Source: Dendrophyllia cribrosa
Taxonomy: Eukaryota > Cnidaria > Anthozoa > Scleractinia > Dendrophylliidae
Length of the DNA stretch: 64,000 bases
Assembly (NCBI GenBank): GCA_024195265.1
Contig: JAJLRJ010000014.1
Span: 16,806,459 to 16,870,458 of the forward strand
Direction: 5' to 3'
A program made the position numbers and the translations under genes. Below, piece after piece: positions 1 to 11,143 of the stretch. The notes beneath the pieces were generated by a model. That model saw nothing but the letters and a program-made list of their open reading frames with translations. It was not told where the DNA came from and searched no databases. Numbering within the stretch: the first letter of the stretch is position 1; each line of letters starts with the position of its first letter.

Positions 1-97
1 GATCTCCATACACACAACGTAATGTACTATGTAGACTACAGGAAGCTATTAATAGTCCATCAAGCGAGAAATGAAAAAACATTCCACTGCAGGAGGA

Positions 98-120
98 GGG
101 GGGGGGGGGGGGGGGGGGGG
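98..120. repeat. G23 homopolymer tract
   Basis: Twenty-three consecutive G in the intron just before the exon at 225. It is one of about a dozen long G or C runs in the window. Here no transposon end is obvious next to it. Confidence 0.9.
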
Positions 121-224
121 ACCATTCTCCTAGTCACTTCTTTCCACATGAACAACAAAAGATAGACAATGCTACTTGATTTAAGTAAAAATGGTTGTTG
201 GTTTTGCTTGTAATCGCATTGCAG

Positions 225-311
225 GTCAAGACATAACCTATACCGGGCTCGAGCTGAAGAATCAAATCGAAAAGCAGGTCAGCTGCATGCACAGGCTGTG
301 GAAAGGGGAAG
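225..311 (+). CDS. Penultimate coding exon of a left-flanking gene (partial)
   Basis: An 87-base exon bounded by an acceptor (ATTGCAG) and a donor (GTGTGT). One frame is open, rich in Arg, Glu, Gln and Ala, and joins exactly to the exon at 798. One base at the start and two at the end belong to split codons. The peptide looks like an amphipathic helix or coiled coil. The 5' part of the gene lies outside the window. I do not recognise the protein. A second frame is also open across this exon but does not join the next exon sensibly. Confidence 0.55.
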
Positions 312-797
312 GTGTGTAAAATTAGTACTGTTAAGGATTTCATTGATTTCATTTTATTGTATTAAGTCTTTGTTGCTTTTTGTATGATATTTGTGTAGAG
401 CTCAGCTCTGATTTAAATGAGTACCAATGGTCACATCTTCAGTGGGCAACATTAAATTTCTCCTTATGTTTATGGTAATATTATTATTGGATAATGGGCA
501 ACTTTATATTGTGAGGCATTTATACCTTTGATAAATTTTTTACTCTGGTTGAATTTCATCAAAGAAATGGCCAGGTCCATAAGGCATCCAAATGCCCTTT
601 ATTCTTGAACAAGAACTGTATCATAATGAGCTATTAAAAATCTAATCCCTGATAGTGTATTTTAGTATTTTTAAGCAAAGCTGTGAATCAAACATGAGCA
701 GAATTAAATGTTAATAAAGTAATTCATCACCTGCAGGTTTCAATACAATAATTGTCAAAGATAAGAGATAACAAATAAATTAATATTCTTTTTTCAG

Positions 798-909
798 AGA
801 GAATGGTCTTAAGCGTCAACTCGAACATCTAATTGCTCAACACAGTAGTGGACTTGAAAAAGCAGCTGCAACAAAATCATTGCAGCATTTTGAAGAGAAA
901 AGAAAATGA
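798..909 (+). CDS. Terminal coding exon of the same left-flanking gene
   Basis: The acceptor is TTTTTTCAG at 789-797. The first base completes an Arg codon with the preceding exon, and 36 codons then run to TGA at 907-909. The tail is hydrophilic (ENGLKRQLEHLI, later ATKSLQHFEEKRK), alternating charged and Leu/Ile residues as in a coiled coil, and ends in a basic stretch. Together the two exons give about 65 C-terminal residues. No named family is recognised, and no canonical AATAAA is seen in the next 300 bases. The nearby ORF on the opposite strand is a shadow. Confidence 0.6.
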
Positions 910-1105
910 AAACATGCAGTGTTGCTGTACTTATTGTATTATATTTTAAGAAATGAATTGAAGGAAGCCTTACTTTGTTTGTCACCAATCGGCAGTTATT
1001 TTTTTAAAACTGTTGATGTAAATAACTTTATAAAATATTTAAAAATAGGAAAGATGTAATATTCATTATGTCATGAGCGTGGAAAAAAGGAAAAAATCAA
1101 TCTGA

Positions 1106-1190
1106 ATCTCGGACACTAGGAATCAAACCTACCATTATGACCTTCCATGCAGTGGTCAGATGCTCTTACTAACCACTAAGGTACGAGAGA
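1106..1190 (-). mobile_element. tRNA-derived SINE head or tRNA pseudogene
   Basis: Read on the minus strand, this stretch has an A-box-like TTAGTGGTTAGTAAGAGC and a B-box-like GGTTTGATTCC about 40 bases later, in the arrangement of a Pol III type 2 promoter. The ends are only weakly complementary, so a working tRNA is unlikely. Read as the head of a tRNA-derived SINE. Confidence 0.45.
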
Positions 1191-1217
1191 CTCATGATGA
1201 GCTAGGCCATATATGGT

Positions 1218-1425
1218 TATACCCTTTAAGCCCTTAGAGTGATCAGCATCAAATTTCTCTTGTAATATTGCCTTATCAATCAAAAAGGTCATGAGAATTA
1301 AGGACATGATCACACAAGATGAGTTCTCTTGATATCCAAACAATTTCTCCCCACTACTTCTATAGGAAATGTATAGGACTAGAAATGAGAATTTAAATTT
1401 TGATGTTAGGGCTTAAAGCTTAACT
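1218..1425 (+). mobile_element. MITE family A, copy 1
   Basis: About 205 bases beginning CCCTTTAAGCCCT and ending AGGGCTTAAAG, so the ends are inverted repeats. The body matches four other copies in this window (3173, 21866, 23111, 35770). Flanking TTAA is degraded here. The TTAA and CCC...GGG ends suggest a non-autonomous piggyBac-like element (inference). Confidence 0.6.
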
Positions 1426-1440
1426 CAGATTCTATAAGCA

Positions 1441-2025
1441 TTAACCCATTGACATCTCAAATGCCCAAAACTGCTGGTGACGGACCCACTGTCCTTCTAC
1501 CATTTGTGACGTCACTGCTTTTTATGATAAAAGATGTCTTTCATAAGAAACTCACGCGGAGGGAGAAAATCTTTCAAAAAGTGCCCAAATGAAAGAGATC
1601 CTATGAATTGGGCCAGAGTAACACGCGAAAAACCTGTCAGATTTGACTGGCAAAATCAAAGGAAAATCTGGTCTTCCGACCATTTGCCACTTCTTGTTGA
1701 ACAATTTCACCTTCTTCAGCATTTTCTGGTAAACTTTTACTACATATTAAATAAAGTCCAGTGAAGGGCCAACAACAAGGGTAAAAATGAAATAAGTACG
1801 AAAAAGAATGGGGAGTAAAACGAAGAAAAAGAAAAGTCAAGCTTATTAATATGCAAAAGCACAAGTTGATTCACTTGAACCAGAAAGGAAAGGAAACTAA
1901 GTTTTCAATGTTGCAAACAACGTTCTGGACAGTTTGCTTGCAACTGCCTCCACAGCAGTCATAAAACTGCATGAGTGGCTTCAAATTGCCATTTTCTGCA
2001 AAATTTCTAGGAATCAGTGGGTTAA
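1441..2025. mobile_element. TTAA-flanked element T (piggyBac-like MITE)
   Basis: Begins TTAACCCATTGAC and ends AATCAGTGGGTTAA: inverted CCCA/TGGG ends between two TTAA tetramers, 577 bases inside. It contains an AATAAA near 1750 and short ORFs on both strands with no recognisable domain, so it appears non-coding. Confidence 0.5.
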
Positions 2026-2044
2026 GCAAATAGAAGTATTACTA

Positions 2045-2452
2045 CTACCCCCTGGGTGGGACGCTTGTCCATGGCAAGGTAACCCCCAACATTTTGTTGC
2101 TAGTACCTATTTATACACCAGAGTGATGAGATCTCTCGAGACAATAGCAAACTTTCTTGTCTAAGGAAACAACACAATGGATGAGACCTGGGCCCCATTT
2201 CTCGAAAGTCACAGTAACATTTTGAACCCAGAAAGCTATTTTGTGAGGGCAGTGTTTACATTAAACATTCAAATTTTGCTGGTTTTGAAAGTGTTAAAAT
2301 TCTAAGCTGACAAAACAAGTTGCACTAGTTTGTGGGCTAAATCTACACCACCATTTCTGATTTTAAAATAATTAATGCTCTGTGAGAAGTTTCCGGGGCC
2401 CGAACCACCAGACCTAAAGTCCAATGCACTAATCCCTGCCACTGCGCATAAC
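2045..2452 (-). mobile_element. SINE-like repeat, probably interrupted
   Basis: 2391-2452 read on the minus strand resembles a tRNA head, with a B-box-like GGTTCGGGCCCC. 2045-2190 resembles a dispersed invertebrate SINE body that I recognise from memory (the stretch around ACCTATTTATACACC, followed by GTCTAAGGAAACAACACAATG-like text). The middle, about 2195-2385, looks like a separate insertion starting GGGCCCCATTTCTCGAAAG. Assignment is by eye only. Confidence 0.4.
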
Positions 2453-3172
2453 AACGCAAAAAAAACTTCCTTGGGAAATCAAACTTTAATCATTTATTCA
2501 TATAAAATAAACTGTTATTTGTCATATTATTATGATAATTACATCCATAATGAAAAGCTAAGTTGTTCTTAGAGTTTATGAGTAGAAGTGTAAATTGACA
2601 AAAGTTCTCTTTAAATAGTTTTATTAACAATATAACAATGTTATTTTTTTGTGTGGAATGAGAAAGAGGACTTGCTTTGATTGCTGAATATTTATATCTA
2701 TATAACGTAAATCATCTCCTGCCCTGTGTAATATTCCACCCATGCCTGGATTGATCTATCTTAAGTTTCGTGTATTTATGTTGTAGCTTAAGTTTGTTTG
2801 GTTCTATTTTTTATTTCATTTTTCTTGTTCCAGTTTACTGGTGCCTGCAATAATATTTATGAAACCTTAAGGTTACTGTTTATAACAACAACTTAATTTA
2901 GAAATGTTTGCATTTGTGTGTACATTGATGATAATCACTAATTTTATGAATTCCTGACAAGTAACCTTAAGGTTATAAACTTACATTGTATGCCCAAGAA
3001 AAAGAAAAATTGACCAAAATTAAACACATAACTTTTTATAATACTTTTACTTGATACTTTTTAAGTCCTCCACACAAACTGGACTGTGATTAAGCTTTAA
3101 AGAATCGAAGCTAGCTCCACAAGGAAAGTATCCAGTTATAAAACAAAGAAAATATTCCATGCTTGTTGTCTT
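2453..3172. other. AT-rich stretch, no gene seen
   Basis: Low-complexity AT-rich DNA. The only structure noted is the word CCTTAAGGTTA appearing twice about 90 bases apart near 2868 and 2963. No splice-bounded open frame was found. Confidence 0.5.
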
Positions 3173-3384
3173 TTAACCCTTTAAGCCCCAATAGTGATCA
3201 GCATCAATTTTCTCCTTGCAATATCAATGCTTAATCAATCAGAGAGGTCATGAGAATTAAGGACATCATCGCCCAAGTTGAATTCTCCAGATATTTGAAC
3301 AACTTCTTCTCACTTCTACTGCAATAAATGTATGGGGACAAGAAGGGAGAATTTGTATTTTAATATTGGGAATTAAAGGATTAA
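3173..3384 (+). mobile_element. MITE family A, copy 2 (flanking TTAA at both ends)
   Basis: TTAA at 3173-3176 is followed by CCCTTTAAGCCCC, and the element ends GGGAATTAAAGGA before TTAA at 3381-3384. The body matches the family A consensus (GTGATCAGCATCAA, GTCATGAGAATTAAGGACAT). No coding capacity. Confidence 0.65.
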
Positions 3385-4182
3385 TCATTTTAGTAGCTGG
3401 TCATGTTTGCTGTAGTTGCCGGCCATGCCATGCTATGACAGCCCTGCCATACAATCCTTGTATATTTTATAACTGTAATGAAAATTTGACAGCATAATTA
3501 TTAAGACAACTGCCACTGATTGCACAGTATTAATTTTTGTATCCTATCCACAATAACCTCTGAATATTAAAAAAAAAAAAAACATCAAGAAGGATAACCT
3601 CTTATGAGTGCCATAGCACCAAGAGGTAAATATCTTACCATAATAAATTACAAATGAAAGAAAAAACACTTAACCTACATTTCTGGCTTTGGACTAAAAA
3701 AAAATATTTTAAAGCTAATCATTATGGTAGCTGAGGTTTATTAATATATTAATTTACAGTACCTATATATTATTCCTAGGCATATCCTTATAGGATGAGC
3801 AATTCTGATCTTAAAAAGTTGTTACTCATTAAAAGCATGGCGTGCAATCAATTTTTTGTTTTCTGAATGTTCATGACACCTTTTTAAGAAATACTGTACA
3901 TTAATTTTTATTTTTGTAAATATGGTTCACGATAATAGTGTGGCGTACCGATGCCACTTGATAAAGTTTGTGGAGGCTTGTCTCTTCAAAGTACAATGGA
4001 AACTAATTCTGTCAGCGAAAAACATTATGAACATGTCTCCATAAGGGAAAGTGTGTCAATTTCACTGCTCCTTTCATGCATATTTCAAAGCCCAACTTAG
4101 GTTTACATTTTATGCTGCCGACAAACATTGGATCTCCTGAAAACCGAAACTGACACAATGGATTGAAATGCACCAATCACAA
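3385..4182. other. Intergenic AT-rich stretch, nothing recognised
   Basis: Contains an A12 run near 3572 and scattered short ORFs only. No repeat boundary or exon signal that I could support. Confidence 0.4.
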
Positions 4183-4191
4183 CCCACAAAC

Positions 4192-4291
4192 TAGTCTCCT
4201 ACGCAACCGTTATTAGGTCTCGTCACGCAATGTTCCTCTCCCTGGAGGAGTGTTGCATGACGAGACCTGATAAGGGCTGCGTAGGAGACTA
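4192..4291. mobile_element. Foldback MITE L with exact 9-bp target duplication
   Basis: A 100-base near-palindrome. It starts TAGTCTCCTACGCA and ends TGCGTAGGAGACTA, and its inner arms carry AGGTCTCGTCA/TGACGAGACCT. It is flanked on both sides by CCCACAAAC (4183-4191 and 4292-4300). A 9-bp duplication with long inverted arms fits a Mutator-like (MULE) non-autonomous element. Confidence 0.8.
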
Positions 4292-4941
4292 CCCACAAAC
4301 ATGACCTTTTGACCATTTTGTGTAAAAGCATCATTGTTTCCGGAGACATCCGCCATGATATTTGTGAAGTGAAAAACAAAACTTTTGGTTGTGTTTTGAA
4401 CTACAGAGATCGCATGTTATTGAAAAATGCAGTAAAGCTATCTGGGCACACTATCTTATTATGTTACAAATTATGTGTTTCTCTTCAACGTCCACAAAAT
4501 ATGCTCAGTGTCTAGTAGCAGAAAAGTAAGAATTTTCACTTGTCATTTGCATTGTAACTGAACTGTCACATAATTATTTTGCAAGAAAAAAATGTGTTTA
4601 CAATACAAATAAAAATGTTTATAAATTATGTTAACAGTTTTTAGTACTGAATATGTAGATACAGTGTACATTGAATCCCATAATTCAATGCTGAGGAAGT
4701 ATATATATTAAATTGTTGTTGATTGGATCTATAAAACAAGTACCTTTGTATTACAAGTTTGATACTGTCTGCAGGTCTCTTAGACTACTGAATGGTTGAA
4801 GATTGCAGACTAGTCATCGGCTTTAAAAAGAAAACCACTGCCACATATTGTAACATCTGTAATGACGGTTTTTCAATAATTATTATTGCATGTCAAAGAA
4901 ATGAATTGTTGCTTTTGCTTTATTTTCTGAAAAAAAGGCAA

Positions 4942-5114
4942 TAGACCTCTTTCATAATGGCGGCCGATTTATTTATTCTTTTATATGCATGCTAATTAGC
5001 ATAACTGGCCTCATTTTAGAGTAGAAATTCTTTGGAATTTTGCACATGCTAATGAGGCTGATTAACATACATATAAAAAATAAATAAATCGGCTGCCATC
5101 ATGAAAGAGGGCTA
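4942..5114. mobile_element. MITE M with ~35-bp terminal inverted repeats
   Basis: Begins TAGACCTCTTTCATAATGGC and ends with the inverted counterpart (GCCATCATGAAAGAGGGCTA). Inner arms hold GATTTATTTATT/AATAAATAAATC. Flanking TA could be a TA duplication, as in Tc1/mariner-type MITEs. Lies between the left-hand gene and the 3' end of the SMOC-like gene. Confidence 0.65.
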
Positions 5115-5303
5115 TAGTACTTAATGATTAAAAAGTATTTTTCACTCTATTTTGAAGTCAAACTTAAATATCCTACAGCATGGAGTTGCTAGCGAGTACG
5201 TTCCTATGATGATGATAAGTTTAATTTCTATTTGTCCCAAGATGAAGGAAATATAAAAATTGTTACTTTTTTACTCTGGTACTTGGGAAAAGGTTTTTAC
5301 GCT

Positions 5304-5309
5304 TTTATT
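5304..5309 (-). terminator. Candidate polyadenylation signal of the SMOC-like gene
   Basis: TTTATT on the plus strand reads AATAAA on the gene strand, about 230 bases beyond the stop codon at 5540. Position and sequence suit a 3' processing signal; no transcript evidence is available. Confidence 0.45.
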
Positions 5310-5539
5310 TGACATATTGGTGCAAAAGTGGCACCTAATGCTCTACTCTTTTCTTGAAAAACGGAGCTCATAAGATTCATGGCATTTCACTGATGTGCGT
5401 GATCTCTTTTTAGAGTCATTACTAGCACAGCAACACCAACCAACAGCACCACAGTGACCTGTTTGTTTCCAGGGAGACAGTTCCTGACTGTTGACAGTTG
5501 TTGAATCTCCATTTCAATAGATCTCTGTCATCTGACAAC

Positions 5540-5844
5540 TCATTGCAGAGGAATTCTTCTACTTGTTCGCAAGCAGTGAGTCCATTCCATCATTGAAAGA
5601 CCTCTGTCTTTGTCAAGGTCGCATTCATTTAACAGCTTTTTGCCGCACTTTCTTCCTCTTTTAATGTTCCCAAGATATTTCTTCATGGGAGGTGTAAGAA
5701 ATTCACTTGACACAAGCAGTTTATCTTTGTTTTTGTCCAGTCGATTAAACTTCCAGATTAAAACTTGATGATCTGTGAGGTAGGTGCCAAGAAGGCGAAG
5801 ATCCCCAGATCTGGCACTCCTTCGCTGATTTCTCATTGAGGATC
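5540..5844 (-). CDS. smoc-like: SMOC-like exon 10: EF-hand pair of EC domain 2 and stop
   Basis: Acceptor TTTGCATAG|GA, phase 1, ending in TGA at 5542-5540. Residues 426-526. An Arg-rich segment precedes WKFNRLD. EF loop 462-473 is DKNKDKLLVSSE and 501-512 is DLDKDRGLSMME. The C-terminal 9 residues after Cys516 are basic (TSRRIPLQ at the end). The ATG at 5836 inside this exon is internal, not the start. Confidence 0.92.
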
Positions 5845-8800
5845 CTATGCAAAGAAAATAATAGATAAAATGAGCACTATTTACACATCTGCCACCTTTT
5901 ATAATGTAAGCTGGCCAAAATGATGCCCTGTTGTTCGTACAACCACCCTGTTGTTTTGTATGTTGATTTATGCAAATTTAATGGAAAATATATTTCCTAC
6001 CCTTTAATTTTTCCTCTTCCTTAAGACAATGAGTCTCATGTGACCCAAACAAAGGCTCCTATGAGCCAACTTGCAAATATGAAACGCTCGACCCCTTCCC
6101 TCTCCTAGAGGTTTTGCTTCAGCAACCCCCCCACCCCACCCCTGTGTCCAACTCCCAACCCTCCCCTCCTGCCAATGAGGTCCTCATGAGTAAGGCAGGT
6201 GACCACTACATATCGCGGGCTCAATGTTAACAACCGATCGATCGTTCAAGTGAAATTTTGTTCCACTGCCATAAATTGCTCAATGCTTTGCATATATTCA
6301 TGAGTCAAAATTGAAAACAGTGTCTATGAGCCATTTAGTGCAAAAGGTTTTGCCATCTATGAGACTGTACCTGTAGATTCATTCTCATTGGTTGATGGTG
6401 AATCTTCTTCAACATCCTTTCGAAATAACTTGATCATGTGCTTTTTAAATGACGTCCATAAATCTTTCGCACATTCTAAGTGAATAAAAAAGTAAATGAT
6501 GTAATTATAAATAATCAATTAAGAATAATATTCACAGTTTTATTAGTGTAAAGAAAACAATCATGTTAATGAATTGCCTTGTGGCGGATCGACTTATAAT
6601 AATAATTTAATATACAAGCAGTAAAAATGAGATTTTCAGTACAGATTTTCATGGTTCTATAAATCACTGCACATAGGGTACCTTCTTTCTTTCATACACT
6701 CACGAAAGAGCTGTATAAGAGGATGATATTTTTCATCTGAAGCCATTTATAATAGAGGGTTTTCAATCGAGTGTCATAAAACCAAATGAAAGTAATTACT
6801 CTGACCAATAATCACAACAGACGCAGACAATTTAATAAACCTATATCAGAACTTGTGCCAAATATGTGCAGCCGGCGCCAATCGCAGGAAAATGTGTGCA
6901 TGCAAGTCACTGACAAGACTTTTATGAAGCCAATCACAAATATTAGAGCAGTTTTCAATTGACTGTCGAAAGTAATTACACAATTGCTTTGGTTTTGCAT
7001 TGCTACGCTTTGTGATTGGCTTAAAAATCTCGCGCCACTTTTTCGACCAATCAGAAGTAAAACCAAAACCAATCGTGACTTGCTCGCACGCGTTTTCCCG
7101 CGCTTGGCGCCCGCGACATGTAATTGCTTCGAGCTCTGATTGGTTCATTGGATTGTTTACGACTGCTGTGATTGGTCAGAGTAATTACTTTGGTTTTGGT
7201 TTTACGACACTCAATTGAAAACTGCTCTATTAAACAACAGTAAGTTATACTGTACCAAGGACATTTACATGTTTAGTAAAACAGACAGACTAACTGTAAA
7301 ATGCATTTATTCTTTTTTATCATTACACTTACCCTTTTTCACTATGCTAGTTGAATTGTCTTGGGCTACTGAAATAAAAAAAAAACAATAGTTTAGAATT
7401 CATTTTTAATGTTTTTGTTTTTACATGATGATAAAAATGTTGTGGTTCAAATTTCTCTTTGGTTTGCAAATTTTCAAAGAAGTTTGAGTTGTGTTTTCCT
7501 TTGTCTCAAGATTTATGGTAACAAATCTGAGACAAATAGATATAATTTAGAAATTAAATTGGTTACAACGACATAAATATAGACCATTCTTAAATAAAAA
7601 AAAATCCCTAAGTGACTTCTGTAAAACTGCTAGATTCTCATTCCAAATTGCCTTGTAATATTCCCTTGTGAAACACAGGGAGAATTTGATGTTACATCAA
7701 AAATCACTTAGGGCCTTATTCCACACACCCAAATTTTGTATTCTCGCTATTGAACTGGAAATAGCTTGCAATGGAGGCTCATGCGGGGGAATATCATTTA
7801 CCGGTACTTATTTGCATGCAAAAAGTTGCCTTCCATGAGCCTCGATTGCAAGATGGTTCCAGTTCAATACCGAGAATACAAAATTTATTATTTTTGTTGT
7901 TTCTATAACAAAGGTAAAAATATTAAACATAAAAAAGAACTATGGTATAAGTTCACTGCAGTAAGTCTTGTCAAGATCACTTACTATATTTCCAACAATC
8001 AAGGGAGTTAGATTTTGTTGTTGTATTAGGAATTGGCCTTCCCGTATCCACATCAACACACCAACAGTAGCCAATAGTGTAAGAGCATTGGGTGGGTGCA
8101 TAAGAGCCATCACTCGCACAGCGTGGCAGGTAACGTTTGTTGAATCCTGAAGATTGCCGGCTTGATTTCAATGCTGCAAGATAATCTCCAGTACATTTCT
8201 TTTTTTCTGTTGATGATAAAATTATTGATTAAAACAAATATTAATAAAAAAAACAACAGAACCAGTAGAAGTTTTCAGGGTTTTTACAAATAATGACAAC
8301 AAATGTTTTGTTAGCTACATGTATTGTATCAAATTATGAAAAACGTTCTTCCAGAAAATATTCATACCTTTCCCACAGAAGGTTGGTTGGGATCCCCCCC
8401 TCTCCCCCTCCTCCCCCCCCCCCCCCCCCCCCCCCCCGCCCCTTCTTCCCCCCTAAACCAAATTCCCATTTACTTCATACTTCGGAATTTCAATGACCTT
8501 CCATGGGGGATGTATGGATATTTCTGAATACCACATAAATATGTAACTAATGCATAACATCAACAGAGCTAATGACTTCACCTTTGACTCCAAAACATAT
8601 GTACCACTCATTAAGTGATAACCTATGATCCCTGTCCTTGTCGCAATAGGCTACAAATGTACGGCTGCACTTTTTGGGATGAATGGACTTTTTAGTTATC
8701 TTTAAAAAGCCGTGAAGCTCCCTAACATCAAGTACATAGTCAGCATTGGTATCGAGATGAGTGAATTTCCAGGATAACAGATGAGCCTTTTCCATGCTGG

Positions 8801-11106
8801 CAGGCTGACCTAAAAAAAAACACAAAAGAAACAAACAAACAAATGAGGGCTTGTAATTAGGTATCATTAAAGAAGTTAATGCGCAGCATTCTCATTTTGC
8901 ACTTTGGGTGTTTTTAGACGAAGTCGCGAAGGGTTTTCATTTGCGTTTCGCGCCAAAAATGGGGAGTGGCGTGACTTGTCAATGTCATCGATTATTGTTT
9001 CGCAACCGACCCCATTGTTGAATTTCAACCGCAAGTCACGTTTCATTGCGCCTAATACCTTGTGATTGACAGTTCTGTCCCCAAGGGCTACTCTCGGCTA
9101 CTCTGATTGGTCTAAGCGCAGCGACCCGTTTTTGGGTCGCTAAAAATGGCGCCAATCAAATGTGAAAAGTCCTTCATCCAGCGGGCTATAAATATAAGAC
9201 GAATGACTTTATTGAAAGTCTGTAGAACCATGAGTTTTCTCACGTCACATGCAGCAAACTCACCTTGGTCTTTGTCTGCAGATGTTGGAGATGACCTTTG
9301 AACATACTCCATGAATTCTTTGGATAAGAATGTCACTAGTTTTTCATTAAAAACAGTTCGCACTTCTTGTGAACAGCCTGAAACAAAATCATATCAATTT
9401 GTTTTAAAAAAATAAAAACATTGTTTGCCGATTGATTTATCACTCTTGTCCATTCACTAAAACCTAACATACTCAACTGATTTTATGTCACAAGTATTTT
9501 TTTACCTTTGCAATTAGTGCATGGTTTAACAGTCTTCCAGTTAACTTTAGCCACTGGCTTGGTTGACGGTTTTGCTGCAAAAAAGAGAATTTAATAGCTT
9601 GTTCAGTAAGTAGGCCAGCCTAATAATTTTTTATGCCCCTTTATGCATTCTCTTAGGACCAGGGCCATAGCCAGTATGAGGCAAACCGAGGCACTTGCCT
9701 CAGTCATTTTTCTTTTTTTTTCTCAGGGAAAGTAAGATGTTTTTTTTTTTGAAGGAGAAGGTAAGACACTACCAGCAAATAACCATGGATATTGCCTCAG
9801 TCCTTATTTTTTTCTGGCTATGGCCCTGAGGACACCAATCACTAACCAGAAGTAACTATTTCTAGCAACTGAAACTTGAAACTGAAGCTGAAGCTAACTG
9901 CCTCCTGGTTAGCTCAGTTAGTTGGGCGCCAGTCTGCATCGCGGGAGGTCGCGGGTTCTAATCCCAGCCGGACCACTAACCAGGGTCTTTAAAAAACTGG
10001 TAACTGATCATGCTGCCTGTGCTCAAACACCTTGTCTCAGTTCAGATGATTATGTCATTGGGTGGTGACGTTAAGCCATCGGCCATGTCTCCTACACCTT
10101 CTCACATTAAAATAATATGGGATGTAAAAGAACCCACATCATTGTTCGAAAAAGAGTAGGGGACGTAGTCCCCGGTGTTGTGGTCCGGTCTCCATGGGGG
10201 ATTGATATCAATTGGGACATATGTCCTGTTTCTTTCTCCCGAGACAAAGTGAGTAGAAGAAATAGAAGAAACTTACTGTGTGCAAGTGTGGGACATCTAG
10301 GTCGACTGAGCCGCACTCTTGTACCATGAATTTCTTTACCAGTACTGTCTACGCACCAACAATAACGTGATGTATTGAGACACTGTATTTGGGAATAACT
10401 TCCATCTGATTCACACTTGGGTACAAACACTCCCAGCATTATGAGGTCTTTGGATAAAGCATTGTGTAATGCTTGCTGTCTGTCACGGAGACACTTTGAT
10501 GTTGGTGATATTACCAAGTTGTCACCTTGCAATGGGAATTGCCGTGCACCTGTATGTACAAAGATAATTATGAAAAAATATTTTAAAATATTTCAACAAA
10601 AGAAGCAAAGATAACATACATGTAGCACAAGACCTTCTCGCGGTGCTGTTTATTATGCTGTACAAGGTCAGGTTCGAATTTTTGAGTTTGTGGATGAAAT
10701 GCTACAGTGTGACCATTCAAATGAAAGCTATTGTCAGCGTTACTTTCCTGTGGTGCTGTTTATTATGCTGTTCAAGGCCCGGGGGGGGGGACTCCCATAT
10801 AAAAATGACGGGGGTGCTCGTTGTACCTTTTAGGGGTCAAAATTTGTAGATTGGTACTGCTTAGGGTACTTAAATCTAAAATGACTACCGTTAGAATTAT
10901 CGCGGTACCTTTTAGGGTATGAGCCAAAAAAATCTGATGGAATATGATATGTGTTGCTTTAGAATTGGTACCTCTTAGGGGTAAAAATTATTTTGAGCCA
11001 CACCCACCAAACGAGATTCCGGTACTTTTTAGGGTGTTTTTCGAAATTTTCCGACGAGCACCCCCCTCATTTTTATATGGGAGCCCCCCTCATTTTTATA
11101 TGGGAG

Positions 11107-11143
<37 letters not shown>

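Noticed and set aside
1534..1864. ORFs of 75-76 residues on both strands
   Set aside because: Lie inside the TTAA-flanked element T and overlap each other; no domain.
8293..8527. Proline-rich ORFs in two frames (also near 11000, 22800, 58700)
   Set aside because: Translations of poly-C tracts, not proteins.
9896..9972. Possible tRNA gene
   Set aside because: A and B boxes are present, but the acceptor stem does not pair and a SINE body follows directly.
10107..10276. Extension of the thyroglobulin ORF past 10277
   Set aside because: A strong GTAAGT donor ends the exon and the following frame is intron.
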